DNA of 64,000 bases from Tateyamaria omphalii (GTDB lineage Bacteria > Pseudomonadota > Alphaproteobacteria > Rhodobacterales > Rhodobacteraceae), in NCBI RefSeq assembly GCF_019802125.1, contig NZ_JAHVHT010000003.1:62001-126000 (forward strand), read 5' to 3'. Shown piece after piece: positions 41,236 through 50,477 of the stretch. Position numbers and translations under genes: made by a program. Below the pieces are notes generated by a model. It searched no databases and was not told the origin of the DNA. It saw only the letters and a program-made list of their open reading frames with translations. Within the stretch, counting starts at the first letter, position 1. Each line of letters starts with the position of its first letter.

Positions 41236-42732
41236 TCAGAATGTCTGGTCGTAGTCACCTACTCCTTCTTCGGTTCGGATCACTGCGTCGATACCGTTGA
41301 AAATTGCGCGCAGCTCTTCCTCGCTCTCGGGGCTTTCGCATACGACGACGAGGTTTGGCGTGTTCGAAGATGCCCGCACCAGGCCCCAGCCGCCATTGTC
41401 GAGTATAACGCGAGCACCATTCACCGTTATCAATTCTGCTATTGCGCGGCCTGCGATCTTACCACCCTCGTCGGCCAATGCCGCCAGCTTGTCGACGATG
41501 CGCGCCAGAATGTCATACTTGTCTGCATCTGCGGCGTAAGGAGACATGGTGGGGGTCGACCATGTCTTTGGCAGCGCGTCGCGCAAGTCGGACATCTTCA
41601 TGTCCGGATTGCGATCCATCAGCTTGCAGATCTCAACGGCGACCCGCATTCCGCAGTCATAGCCTCGCCCCACCGGTTCGGCAAAAAAGTAGTGCCCGGA
41701 CTTTTCGAAACCGGCGAGTGCGCCAATTTCCCTGACCCGCCGTTTCATGTGGCTGTGTCCGGTTTTCCAATAGTCCACGGTGACACCGTTCGCACGCAGC
41801 TCCGGGTCCGACGCGAATAGGCCGGTTGATTTGACGTCCGCCACGAAGACGGCGTTTTGATGCAGCCTGGACAGGTCTCGGGCCATTATGATGCCGACCT
41901 TGTCGGCAAAGATCTCTTTCCCCTGATTGTCCACCACGCCGCACCGATCCCCATCGCCGTCAAAGCCAAGTGCCAAGTCTGCGCCGGACGCTCGTACGCT
42001 GTCCGACATGTCGTGGAGCATTTCCATGGCTTCGGGATTGGGGTTGTAGTGCGGAAAAGCGTAGTCGAGCGTTGTGTGACGTTCGACCACGTCGACCCCG
42101 ATGCTGCGAAGAAGGTCCGGGGCGAACGCAGCGGCGGTTCCGTTGCCAGTGGCACAAACCACCTTGAGCTTGCGCGTCATCTTGAAGTCGCGGGCGAGGT
42201 CGTCGAGGTAGGCGTCACGTATTCCGGCGACATATTCACACCCTCCACCCGCGCGGCGCTCTCCGTCGCCGTTCAAAACGATGTCCCGCAGTTCCGCCAT
42301 CTCGGCAGGTCCGTGAGTGAGGGGGCGTTCAAAACCCATCTTCACTCCCGTCCAGCCATTGGGATTGTGCGATGCAGTGATCATGGCGACTGCGGGAACG
42401 TCGAGATGGAATTGCGCGAAATATGCCATGGGCGACAATGCCGTGCCGATATCATGCACCCGTATGCCGGCTTGGATCAGTCCGAGGATCAGTGCGTTTT
42501 TGATTGCCAGTGAGTAGTCGCGGTAGTCGTTTGCAACCACGATATCGGGTCTGATCCGGTGCCGATGAATTTGGGTACCAAGGCCTAGTCCAAGCGCAGT
42601 CATGCCTGGCAGGTTGATCTGTTCCGGATACTGCCACCGGGCGTCGTATTCTCGGAAGCCGGTGGGCGCGATCATGGGATCACGAAGAAAAGCCCAAGTG
42701 TTTGGTGTGATTGTGGTCAGCGGTTTGACCAT
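41236..42732 (-). CDS. Phosphomannomutase/phosphoglucomutase
   Basis: 498 residues, four-domain alpha-D-phosphohexomutase. Catalytic phosphoserine loop MITASHNPNGWTGVKMGF near residue 117, metal-binding GFDGDGDRCGV near 258, sugar-specificity loop GFEKSGHYFF near 342 (this has FEKS where AlgC-type enzymes have GEMS), and phosphate loop RASSNTPNLVV near 460. It interconverts mannose- or glucose-6-phosphate and the 1-phosphates for polysaccharide precursors. Next to kdsA, 8 bases away. Confidence 0.92.
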   Translation of the reverse strand: MVKPLTTITPNTWAFLRDPMIAPTGFREYDARWQYPEQINLPGMTALGLGLGTQIHRHRIRPDIVVANDYRDYSLAIKNALILGLIQAGIRVHDIGTALSPMAYFAQFHLDVPAVAMITASHNPNGWTGVKMGFERPLTHGPAEMAELRDIVLNGDGERRAGGGCEYVAGIRDAYLDDLARDFKMTRKLKVVCATGNGTAAAFAPDLLRSIGVDVVERHTTLDYAFPHYNPNPEAMEMLHDMSDSVRASGADLALGFDGDGDRCGVVDNQGKEIFADKVGIIMARDLSRLHQNAVFVADVKSTGLFASDPELRANGVTVDYWKTGHSHMKRRVREIGALAGFEKSGHYFFAEPVGRGYDCGMRVAVEICKLMDRNPDMKMSDLRDALPKTWSTPTMSPYAADADKYDILARIVDKLAALADEGGKIAGRAIAELITVNGARVILDNGGWGLVRASSNTPNLVVVCESPESEEELRAIFNGIDAVIRTEEGVGDYDQTF

Positions 42733-42740
42733 GCCGGGTC

Positions 42741-43574
42741 TCAGAATGTCATCGGCCGTGCCTTGGCCAGCGCGTCAAATTGCATGAGCGTGTCGATGAG
42801 TGCGGGCATCTGGTCGAGGTAGATCATGTTTGGCCCATCTGACGGAGCAGTGTCTGGATCCGGGTGCGTTTCAATGAAAACCGCACCAACGCCAATGGCA
42901 ACCGCGGCACGTGCCATGACCGGTGCGAACTCGCGCTGGCCCCCGGATGAGCCGCCCTTACCCCCGGGTTGCTGGACAGAGTGGGTGGCATCCATGACGA
43001 CCGGGTAGCCTGTTTGGGCCATCTGGGGCAGGGACCGCATATCGGCGACCAGGGTGTTGTACCCAAAAGACGTGCCCCGTTCGGTCAGCAGGATGCGCGT
43101 GTTGCCGGTGCTTTCGATTTTGGTGACGATGTTGGGCATTTCCCAAGGGGCAAGGAACTGTCCCTTCTTCACATTCACAACGGCGCCGGTATTGCCCGCG
43201 GCGAGCAGCATATCGGTTTGGCGGCAGAGAAAGGCGGGGATTTGCAGGATGTCGGCCACCTCGGCCACCGGGGCGCATTGCGCTTCGGTATGCACGTCCG
43301 TCAGGACCGGCACGCCAATGGCGTCCTTGACCGCCTGCAGGGCCTTGAGCCCTTCATCGAGGCCGAGACCGCGCCCGCCCGTGAGCGACGTGCGGTTCGC
43401 CTTGTCGTAGCTGGCCTTGAAGACGTATTGCGCGCCTGCCGCTTCGCAGATCTCCTTCATGCGACCCGCGACCTGTTGGCCAAGATCGACGCTCTCAAGG
43501 GCGCACGGCCCTGCAATCACGGTCAGGGGCCGGTCATTGCCAATGGTCAGACCGGCGACGTCAACGTGTTTCAT
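42741..43574 (-). CDS. kdsA: 3-deoxy-8-phosphooctulonate synthase (KDO-8-P synthase)
   Basis: 277 residues, typical length. Condenses phosphoenolpyruvate with arabinose-5-phosphate. Motifs: [18 protein letters not shown] near residue 20, [12 protein letters not shown] near 54, [20 protein letters not shown] near 95, and [17 protein letters not shown] is used for LPS core and for the lipid-linked linker of ABC-dependent capsules. Here kdsA is inside the capsule-type cluster, 1 base after kpsE. A copy for LPS may lie elsewhere, not visible here. Confidence 0.95.
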   Translation of the reverse strand: MKHVDVAGLTIGNDRPLTVIAGPCALESVDLGQQVAGRMKEICEAAGAQYVFKASYDKANRTSLTGGRGLGLDEGLKALQAVKDAIGVPVLTDVHTEAQCAPVAEVADILQIPAFLCRQTDMLLAAGNTGAVVNVKKGQFLAPWEMPNIVTKIESTGNTRILLTERGTSFGYNTLVADMRSLPQMAQTGYPVVMDATHSVQQPGGKGGSSGGQREFAPVMARAAVAIGVGAVFIETHPDPDTAPSDGPNMIYLDQMPALIDTLMQFDALAKARPMTF

Positions 43575-43575
43575 A

Positions 43576-45261
43576 TCAGCTTGTCACCTGTTCTCTGAGG
43601 ATCGACGCGGTGAGCGAGATCATCAGATAGATGCCTGCAAAGACAAGAAATGCCAAGATCGTGTTTTCGAAGGCGCGGGGATAGGTTGGCTCTTCGGGTG
43701 CAATCGGTTCGACCGCGACGGTCAGGTATCGCACCTGGCGCGTTGCCTCCACCCGCGATTGTTCCATCTGTTGCAGGGCCGATTGCAGCATCATGTCGCG
43801 TGAGGCGAGGTCGGCCTGGGCGATCTGGATGCGGGCGGCGAGTTCGGCCAGTGAGTTTTCACCTTGGCTGACATCGGTCATCTTGTTGTTGAGCGCGGCG
43901 AGTTGATCCTTGAGGATGTCAAGCGTGCCACGCGCGCCGTCCACCCGGCTTTGGTTGGGACGCGCGTTGTTGAGCAGGCTGGCGAGCTCAATCTCTTTTT
44001 CGATGATCTGGGTTTCAACGGTGCTGATCTGGGTGCGCAGGGATGCGATCACGCCTTCTGGGTCGAGGGTGGAGCCCTCGATCTGCAGGCGAACGAGGTT
44101 TTCCTGAGCGGCGCGGCGTTCCGCCTCGGCCCGTTCAAACCCTTCGCGCGCATCGCGCATCTGGTCGTCACGTTTCTGGGCCGACAGGTTGTTCACGCGC
44201 TGTTCGGCGTAGTCGATCAGTTGGCTCGAGAACTCTGCCGACACCTGTGGATTGGCGGCGGCCACCTCCATTCGGATCATGCCCTCGGTTGGGTCGTAAC
44301 CGATTTTGACGTTCTTTTTGTAGGTTTTGTACGCCTCTTCGTTGGTCGGATTGTCGCTCAGACGTTGGATCGGGTCGATCCAGTCCTGAGTGAAATGAGT
44401 CTTGAAACCCACGTCGCGATCGAGGCGCAGCATCGCATCCTTGGATTGCAGGAAGCCCTGCACGGCGATGCTGTCGGCATTGGTGGCAAATTGCGTGGGC
44501 AGGAGACCACCCAGAGGGCCAGCGCCGCCCGAGCCTTCGTTCTGGATGATCAGGAACTCGGACTTGGTCGCGTACATCGGTGTCGCGATGCTGTAGAAAT
44601 AATAACCGGCCAGGAAAGTCGGCAAGATCACGAAAAATGCCAGCCGGACCAGGAGAAGGCCCATTTTCTTGCGGCGGCGGCGCGTGATGTCGCGCTGGAT
44701 GTTCTGAATTTCCTGTGTGCGCCGCTCGGCAGGGCTCAGCTCGGTCGAGGGGAGTTGCTGCTTGGCCACCTGCACCGTCTGGGGCAGTTGCGCGCGGCCC
44801 GACCCCGCGCCGCCCGTGGTCGCAGGCAGATTCGCGAAGGCGTCGGGTGCGCCGCCTTCGTGCTGTTCAGCCCCTGCTTGCGGCACGACAAGTTCCAGCA
44901 TGTTCGAGCGCTGGAAGGGGTCTATTCCTTTGGCGCGCAAGAGCCGCACGGCATCGAAGTCCGAAGTTGGCGCAAGCCCGTGTTTTTGCGCCACGCGACG
45001 CGCCATGCGCAGCTGACGGCCTGTCAGACCCTCTTGCCGGATCGTATCAATCGTGTTCTCGCTTTGCACCTGCCTGTTCGATGCAACCTCTCCGCTTTTG
45101 GCAGCGGGTGGTTGAGGCTGCTCGGTCACTTGCGGTTTCTCGACCGTCTGCTCCTCCGCTTCCGTGCTCTCGGCCCGTGCAGCCGCCGCCGCAGCTTGCG
45201 ACCCAAGAGCGGGCGCCGTCCGCTTGATGCGGAATTTTCTAGCTTTGGGTTTCGTAGTCAT
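43576..45261 (-). CDS. Capsule polysaccharide export inner-membrane protein, KpsE/RkpR type
   Basis: 561 residues: a Lys-rich and Gln/Glu-rich cytoplasmic N-terminal part of about 195 residues, a membrane segment near 205-225 ([20 protein letters not shown]), a long periplasmic coiled coil and a second membrane segment near the C-terminus. This matches the polysaccharide co-polymerase (BexC/CtrB/KpsE) family of ABC-dependent capsules. The extended N-terminus is RkpR-like. It overlaps the kpsT end by 23 bases and is followed by kdsA. Confidence 0.87.
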   Translation of the reverse strand: MTTKPKARKFRIKRTAPALGSQAAAAAARAESTEAEEQTVEKPQVTEQPQPPAAKSGEVASNRQVQSENTIDTIRQEGLTGRQLRMARRVAQKHGLAPTSDFDAVRLLRAKGIDPFQRSNMLELVVPQAGAEQHEGGAPDAFANLPATTGGAGSGRAQLPQTVQVAKQQLPSTELSPAERRTQEIQNIQRDITRRRRKKMGLLLVRLAFFVILPTFLAGYYFYSIATPMYATKSEFLIIQNEGSGGAGPLGGLLPTQFATNADSIAVQGFLQSKDAMLRLDRDVGFKTHFTQDWIDPIQRLSDNPTNEEAYKTYKKNVKIGYDPTEGMIRMEVAAANPQVSAEFSSQLIDYAEQRVNNLSAQKRDDQMRDAREGFERAEAERRAAQENLVRLQIEGSTLDPEGVIASLRTQISTVETQIIEKEIELASLLNNARPNQSRVDGARGTLDILKDQLAALNNKMTDVSQGENSLAELAARIQIAQADLASRDMMLQSALQQMEQSRVEATRQVRYLTVAVEPIAPEEPTYPRAFENTILAFLVFAGIYLMISLTASILREQVTS

Positions 45262-45898
45262 AGAGCCGTTTCGCCTCTTCGAGCGTGTCGAACATGTGCA
45301 GTTTGCCGTCTAGCAGGACCGCGGCAGAGCGCGCGAATTTCTCGAGCGTTTGGGCCTGGTGCGACACGATGATGATTGTGGTGGTGCGCAGCCGTTCCTG
45401 CAGCACTTCACCGGCTTTGCGGTTAAATTCCACGTCGGTGGACGAGGGCATTCCCTCGTCGATCAAGTAGATGTCGAAGTCAAGCGCGAGCATGAGTGCA
45501 AATGAAAAGCGCGCCCGCATTCCCGAGGAATAGGTTCCAAGCGGTTGGTCAAAGTACTCGCCGAGATTACAGAGCCAGCGGCAGAAGCTTTCGACATAGT
45601 CGGGGTCGAGCCCGTAGAGCCGTGCAATGTAGCGGGAGTTTTCCAGGGCGGAAATCTTGGGCAGAACGCCCCCCATGAAACCCAGCGGGAACGAGATGTT
45701 GCAGCCACGCCGGATCTCACCCTCGTCCGGTTTCTCAAGGCCCGCCATCATGTTGATCAGGGTCGTCTTCCCGGTGCCGTTGGGGGCGAGTACGCCGAAC
45801 GAATTGCCCAATTCCACCCGGAAAGACACACGGTCAAGGATCACCTTGCGCTGTGTGCCCGTCCAGAAGGACTTGGATACGTTTTCGAACTCCAGCAT
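45239..45898 (-). CDS. kpsT: Capsular polysaccharide ABC transporter ATP-binding protein
   Basis: 219 residues. ABC ATPase with Walker A APNGTGKTTL near residue 37, signature GTYSSGMRARFSFAL near 121, and Walker B IYLIDEGMPSS near 148. The DEGM in place of DEPT is typical of KpsT/BexA polysaccharide exporters. It should pair with a KpsM permease, which is not adjacent: the 496 bases upstream have no permease. Stop overlaps the kpsE start by 23 bases. Confidence 0.92.
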   Translation of the reverse strand: MLEFENVSKSFWTGTQRKVILDRVSFRVELGNSFGVLAPNGTGKTTLINMMAGLEKPDEGEIRRGCNISFPLGFMGGVLPKISALENSRYIARLYGLDPDYVESFCRWLCNLGEYFDQPLGTYSSGMRARFSFALMLALDFDIYLIDEGMPSSTDVEFNRKAGEVLQERLRTTTIIIVSHQAQTLEKFARSAAVLLDGKLHMFDTLEEAKRLYDYETQS

Positions 45899-46394
45899 CC
45901 TTGGTTGCTCCGCGGCGTCTGCTCTGTCTCCGCCCCCTCAGGTGGGCGGCCCGTGTCCCCAATACCAGAGGTGCCTTAACGGTCTAATCACCGACTTTGG
46001 CGATATTATGTCCAAAGTGCTGTCAAATGTATAGGATTTACAGGGTACTGTCGCCGCATCAGCGACAGTTTTGCACCGATGCCACGCAGCTGTGACGGGG
46101 GCGTTACCCGCTCGGTGTGCTGCACTTTACCCGCACTTGGGGCGTCAATGGCAAACAGAGCGACACGACAAAGCCAAAGACTTTACGAAACGCTGGTGGG
46201 CGTCCGGGCAACACTTTCCCAAATCGCGGCTTTGAGTGCGCCAATGATCAGCAATGGGGCAAAGCTGATAGGAAAGCTTCCGATGCAACACATGTTCGCT
46301 CGCCCCTTGTTTTTGTCCGAGGCGGCGTGATGCGATTGGCATCAATGCCGCTTAGCCAGTGCCTAGCATCCATGTTCTATGTCAACTGTGGCGA
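45899..46394. other. Intergenic 496 bases between kpsT and the permease gene
   Basis: No convincing coding frame on either strand; the open frames here are short, Arg-rich or low-quality. The kpsT promoter should lie in the 45900-46020 part, which includes an AT-rich stretch near 46000-46045. An inverted repeat ACTGTCGC/GCGACAGT (46047-46054, 46062-46069) followed by TTTT on the + strand could end a short + transcript, but no promoter or gene supports it. No permease gene for the capsule transporter is here. Confidence 0.55.
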
Positions 46395-47423
46395 CTACGC
46401 GATCATGTTCCACGCAAGCCCCGCGATGACAGATCCAACCAAAGCGAGGCAGAGATAAGCTGCAAAGACACGCGGCTTGACCAATGCCCAGACCGCAATT
46501 GCCGCAGGGATGCAGCTCACACCACCGGCTAGCATAAAGGACATGGCCGCCCCATTTGCCATGCCTTGATCCAGCAGTTCGGCAACCAATGGGGCCGCTG
46601 CATACCCGTTCAGATAGGCGGGCATCCCAACCAGTGCGCCCAGCAGGACGGTTCCCACACCGTTTCCGCCAAGGACCGATGCGACCAGGTCGGCCGGGAT
46701 GTAGCGAACCATCACCGCTTCGATCACATAGGCCAAGGCAAGCCACTTCAGGAGAAAAGCCGCATTGGTCAAAACCGTACCGCGAAACGTGTCGCGACGT
46801 GCGGCATCCGTCCAGAACAGCCAGACGGGTCGGGCTGAAAAGGGCTGTTTCACGCCGCAGCATCCGCCGACGCTGGGTTTCTCACGCAACGGGTCGTTGA
46901 AAACTGGGGAGCCTGACATCAGTAATGTGCCGAACCCGCCCACCATACCCAGCAAAACGGCAGCTGCGGTCTTGGCCAGGGCGAATTCCAGGCTGATGGC
47001 ACCGGTCGTTATTGCAAACATGGCCGGATCCATAAGCGGGGAAGCCAGCCAGAACGCCATAACTGCACCAAGCGGCGCGCCGACAGCCAGCAGCGCCGCG
47101 ATAAAGGGGATCACCTCGCATGAACAGAAGGGTGAAAGACCTCCAAGCAGTGCCGCCATCACGATCATGCGCGCGGGCTTGCCCTCAAACGCGCGAGCCA
47201 GCAGGTTTTCCGCGCCCGTCGCCTTGAGGTAAGCAACGGCCAGTACAGCGAAGGCAATGAACGGCGCTGTGTGGAGAAGTGCATTCGCTGCAAAGGTAAT
47301 GGATGGCCACAACTGCGGCAGGTCGAACAGAGCAATCAGACCGAGAACAATCACCGTTGCGCACCAAGCGCCATCCAGAGACTTGTGCCAGCGTGCCGGC
47401 GTAGGATTGGTTGTGTCAGTCAT
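46395..47423 (-). CDS. DUF318/ArsP-type metalloid or metal efflux permease
   Basis: 342 residues with about eight membrane segments. Motifs are GGLSPFCSCEVIPFIAALLA near residue 95 (CxC in the membrane), a cytosolic loop with SVGGCCGVKQ (Cys pair) near 188, and GALVGMPAYLNGYAAAPL near 262. The PF03773-type family exports trivalent organoarsenicals in characterised cases; other members are proposed for Cu or Zn. It overlaps the ArsR stop by 8 bases, so an inducible metal efflux pair. Ligand unknown. Confidence 0.87.
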   Translation of the reverse strand: MTDTTNPTPARWHKSLDGAWCATVIVLGLIALFDLPQLWPSITFAANALLHTAPFIAFAVLAVAYLKATGAENLLARAFEGKPARMIVMAALLGGLSPFCSCEVIPFIAALLAVGAPLGAVMAFWLASPLMDPAMFAITTGAISLEFALAKTAAAVLLGMVGGFGTLLMSGSPVFNDPLREKPSVGGCCGVKQPFSARPVWLFWTDAARRDTFRGTVLTNAAFLLKWLALAYVIEAVMVRYIPADLVASVLGGNGVGTVLLGALVGMPAYLNGYAAAPLVAELLDQGMANGAAMSFMLAGGVSCIPAAIAVWALVKPRVFAAYLCLALVGSVIAGLAWNMIA

Positions 47424-47754
47424 GATCGTGATCCGAGTTGGGGCTGTCGGCGCAGCATTCGGTCAGAAGGAAATCTGCAAGGTCTTGGACCTCGCCAAAA
47501 GCGACAGCGGCGCAAATGATCGAACGGCCGTGCCGCGCTTGGGTGACAAGGCCCGCACTGGCAAGGATTTTGACATGATGCGTGAGTGTCGACCCTGTGA
47601 CGCCGGTGCGCTGGCCCAATGCGCCGATACTTAACCCATCCGGGCCTGCGCGAACGAGGGTGCGCAAAACTGACAGGCGCTGTTCGGAGCCCAGAGCTGC
47701 GAAAGCTGCGGCAGCGCGGGTGATGTCGAGCGGGGACGGGCTTTCAATTTTCAT
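47416..47754 (-). CDS. ArsR-family transcriptional regulator
   Basis: 112 residues from the ATG at 47754. Winged helix: LGSEQRLSVLRTLVRAGPDG, TGVTGSTLTHHVKILASAGL (recognition helix) and RHGRSIICAAV. The classical ELCVCD metal site is not present. A C-terminal ECCADSPNSDHDHD tail offers Cys-Cys and Asp/His ligands instead. It likely represses its own operon. A 16-bp dyad overlaps its start codon and a 10-bp inverted repeat lies just upstream. Confidence 0.9.
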   Translation of the reverse strand: MKIESPSPLDITRAAAAFAALGSEQRLSVLRTLVRAGPDGLSIGALGQRTGVTGSTLTHHVKILASAGLVTQARHGRSIICAAVAFGEVQDLADFLLTECCADSPNSDHDHD

Positions 47755-47804
47755 AATTCTAGGATTATCGAAATGAAGAGTGATCGCAAGAGTTATTTCG
47801 ATAA
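47753..47804. promoter_or_regulatory. Two dyads at the ArsR promoter
   Basis: ATAATTCTAGGATTAT (47753-47768) is a 16-bp near-palindrome covering the regulator start codon. TTATCGAAAT (47765-47774) and ATTTCGATAA (47795-47804) are perfect 10-bp arms 30 bases apart. ArsR proteins bind AT-rich dyads over their own promoters. The second pair sits between arsR and the divergent UDG-family gene, so it might also affect that gene. Confidence 0.55.
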
Positions 47805-47851
47805 GTGTCGAAGTAATTGCCCAAATGTCGGAAACGGCATAGGTCGATGGA

Positions 47852-48433
47852 ATGACTTTGATCAGCGACATCCGCTCCTGCACCTTGTGCGCAGACCGTT
47901 TTGCAGCAACCGAGACAGGCCATGCGCCTCGTCCGATCGTTTGGTTCAAGCCGGGTGCGCGGATTCTTGTTGCGGGGCAAGCACCTGGTGCCCGCGTACA
48001 CGAAAGCGGGAAACCCTTTACTGATCCCTCGGGTGATCGGCTGCGCGAATGGCTCGGGATGGATGATGCGACCTTCTATGATCGTGATCAGGTCGCCATC
48101 GTCCCGATGGCCTTTTGCTTTCCTGGCTATGATGCAAAGGGCTCCGACCGGCCGCCACCCAAGATCTGTGCAAAGACATGGCGGAACGATGTGTTGAACC
48201 ATGTCGGAGACGTTCCACTCGTTCTGTTGATTGGCGGATATGCACAGTCTTGGCACTTGGGGACGAAGGCGTCAGTTCGCGAGACTGTTGCTGCTTGGAA
48301 AGACTTTGCACCACGGGCCTTTCCCTTGCCTCACCCGTCCTGGCGCAATACCGCGTGGTTAAAAAAGAACTCCTGGTTCGAAGACGAAGTTCTGCCCGCG
48401 CTGCGCGCGCGGGTTAGGGAGGTTTTGGCGTGA
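47852..48433 (+). CDS. Uracil-DNA glycosylase family protein
   Basis: 193 residues. VAGQAPGARVHESGKPFTDPSG near residue 40 corresponds to motif I, CTLCADRF at the N-terminus carries two Cys, VLLIGGYAQSWHL is the central strand, and LPHPSWRNT near residue 160 resembles the motif II loop. It belongs to the UDG superfamily (family 5/6-like), but the catalytic Asp/Asn is not certain, so it may be a repair enzyme or a superfamily relative without activity. It overlaps the SseB gene by 4 bases (GTGA). Confidence 0.82.
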   Translation: MTLISDIRSCTLCADRFAATETGHAPRPIVWFKPGARILVAGQAPGARVHESGKPFTDPSGDRLREWLGMDDATFYDRDQVAIVPMAFCFPGYDAKGSDRPPPKICAKTWRNDVLNHVGDVPLVLLIGGYAQSWHLGTKASVRETVAAWKDFAPRAFPLPHPSWRNTAWLKKNSWFEDEVLPALRARVREVLA

Positions 48434-49218
48434 CGGAAACGGTTTTGGATCAAGCCCATGCAGCGATGCAGGCGGCGCAGGACGATGATACGGTGCGTCT
48501 GCGCTTTTTCGAGCGGTTGGGCGATGCCGAGTTGTTCCTTCTGCTTGAGGGAGAAGTCGAGGGCGATCAGGTAAGCCCGCAGGTGTTCGACCCTGGCACA
48601 GGCCCGATGGTACTTGTGTTTGATCGGGAAGAGCGACTTTCATCGTTCGTCGGTGCGCAAGCCCCCTATGCCGCTCTGTCCGGACGCGTGATCGTCCGCC
48701 TTTTGGCGGAGCAGAAGCTGGGGCTTGGACTGAACCTTGATGTGGCTCCGTCGTCTTTCCTGCTGGATGCAGACGGTGTGCAATGGTTGGCTCAAGTCCT
48801 GGACCATGCCCCGGACGAGGTCGAAGCGCGACTTGCAGAGTTGTCTGCCCCGACGGGCTTGCCCGATGCACTGATCACCGCGTTGGATACCAAGCTGGCG
48901 ACAGCCACGGGCCTGGCGCAGGCAGCATATTTGGTGGGCACGACGGACGCCGAAGGCATGCGCGGTCACATGCTGGCCTTTGTCGGTGCCGCCCCCGGTG
49001 CCGAGGATGCACTCGCCCAGGCGGCGTCCGAAGCGTTAACGTTCTCCGGGATCGAAGCAGGGGCGATGGATGTAGGTTTTTTCGATGGTCGCGATCCGGT
49101 TACGGAACGCCTCGCTCGGGCCGGTTTGCGTTTTGACCTGCCGCAACCCGCGCCAGCTCGGGCACCCGAGCCAGCCGCTCCGGGTACGGATCCGAACCGC
49201 CCGCCGCGTTTGCGCTGA
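48430..49218 (+). CDS. SseB-family protein
   Basis: 262 residues from a GTG overlapping the previous stop. The SseB N-terminal domain shows FFERLGDAELFLLLEGE near residue 25 and PMVLVFDREERLSSFVG near 58. The C-terminal half resembles the SseB_C domain, and the tail is Pro/Ala-rich. SseB was named for enhanced serine sensitivity; molecular role unknown. Probably co-transcribed with the UDG-family gene. Confidence 0.87.
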   Translation: MTETVLDQAHAAMQAAQDDDTVRLRFFERLGDAELFLLLEGEVEGDQVSPQVFDPGTGPMVLVFDREERLSSFVGAQAPYAALSGRVIVRLLAEQKLGLGLNLDVAPSSFLLDADGVQWLAQVLDHAPDEVEARLAELSAPTGLPDALITALDTKLATATGLAQAAYLVGTTDAEGMRGHMLAFVGAAPGAEDALAQAASEALTFSGIEAGAMDVGFFDGRDPVTERLARAGLRFDLPQPAPARAPEPAAPGTDPNRPPRLR

Positions 49219-49358
49219 TCTTTGCCATACGATCACGCATTCCCGCGCCTGCTCACATCGCCGCGAGGCGGGCTGAAATTCTGGACCAATCGGTCATAGT
49301 ATCGCATCATGCGCAGCAGACAGCTGCGGCGTATCCCGTTTCACAGAGGAATTCTCAA

Positions 49359-49886
49359 ATGATGAACCGTTTCACAATGGCCGTTGCTGCAGCGGCAAGT
49401 GCCCTGACCCTTGGCACATCGGCCATGGCTGGTGACCAATATGTTGACGAAACCGGCTTTGCCGTCTCAGGTTATGACGTGGTTGCCTATTTCGATCTTG
49501 AAATGAAGCCGGTGGGTCAAAAACAGACCGCGCCAGTCGCTGGCAATGCGGACATCACGGCTGACTATAACGGTGCGACCTTTGCGTTCTCGACAGAAGA
49601 GAACCGCGACAAGTTTGTCTCCGACCCGGCGCGCTATGCACCCCAATATGATGGCCATTGCGCCTATGGTGTGGCCAAAGGTGGCAAGGTGCCGGCCAAC
49701 CCGTATTTGTGGCGCATCGTGGATGACAAGCTGTACCTGAACATCACCGAGACTGTCGTGGGTTTCTGGGAAGAAGACATTCCGGGCAACATCACCCTGT
49801 CTGAGACCAATTGGGTGAGCATCGAGGAGGATCCGGCATCTGACCGTACAATCCCCAAATTCACGAGCGCGGCCCCAAAGTCGTAA
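49359..49886 (+). CDS. Exported YHS-domain protein
   Basis: 175 residues with a signal peptide ending near AMAGDQ (residue 25). The YHS-like domain spans about 28-115: GFAVSGYDVVAYFDLE, FAFSTEENRDKFVSDPARYAPQYDGHCAYG. The Cys and His fit the metal-binding part of the domain. It is followed after one base by the rhodanese gene; both are exported, so a periplasmic sulfur or metal function is possible. Confidence 0.9.
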   Translation: MMNRFTMAVAAAASALTLGTSAMAGDQYVDETGFAVSGYDVVAYFDLEMKPVGQKQTAPVAGNADITADYNGATFAFSTEENRDKFVSDPARYAPQYDGHCAYGVAKGGKVPANPYLWRIVDDKLYLNITETVVGFWEEDIPGNITLSETNWVSIEEDPASDRTIPKFTSAAPKS

Positions 49887-49887
49887 A

Positions 49888-50406
49888 GTGAATCGACTGC
49901 CTGAGAAGGATCGAACCGATTTTCGGGCAAAGGCCCCGGTGCGGATAACGCGCCGGGGCTTCGGCCTTTTGGCCGGAGGGGTCATCATCGGGGGCGCCGT
50001 TTTTGCGTCGCGTTGGTTCAACATCTCTGCAAAAGCCGGGCTGGACGGGACGCTGAGCACGCCGGAGGCGCATGCGGCGGCGTTGCGTGGCGATGTATTG
50101 CTGATCGACATTCGCCGCCCCGACGAATGGCAGCGTACTGGCGTAGGCGAGGGGGCCATACCTATCGACATGCGCCGCGAAGATTTTACAGAGCTGTTGC
50201 TCCAACGCACTGGTGGACGCTCCGACACGCCGGTTGCATTGATCTGCGCGCGCGGTGTGCGGTCGCGCGGATTGACCCGGCGCCTGATGGGCGCGGGGTT
50301 CAAGGCTATCATTGACGTCCCGGAGGGCATGCTCGGATCCGGTGCCGGGCCTGGTTGGCTAAAGCGTGGCCTTCCAATTGTCGCCTGGGCTTCGGATCAG
50401 ACGTGA
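49888..50406 (+). CDS. Exported rhodanese-like protein with a Tat-type signal
   Basis: 172 residues from a GTG at 49888, one base after the YHS stop. The N-terminus has a twin-Arg motif (RITRRGFGLLAGGV), then a rhodanese domain: LLIDIRRPDEWQRTG, and the active-site loop ALICARGVRSRGL with Cys near residue 117. It should transfer sulfane sulfur or reduce such compounds in the periplasm. The partner is unknown. Confidence 0.88.
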   Translation: MNRLPEKDRTDFRAKAPVRITRRGFGLLAGGVIIGGAVFASRWFNISAKAGLDGTLSTPEAHAAALRGDVLLIDIRRPDEWQRTGVGEGAIPIDMRREDFTELLLQRTGGRSDTPVALICARGVRSRGLTRRLMGAGFKAIIDVPEGMLGSGAGPGWLKRGLPIVAWASDQT

Positions 50407-50477
50407 CCTGATCAGAAAGCGACGCTCTGATATGATCTCCGCTGGTGATGGGGGTGGGTCGGCAGAATATCCAAGAC

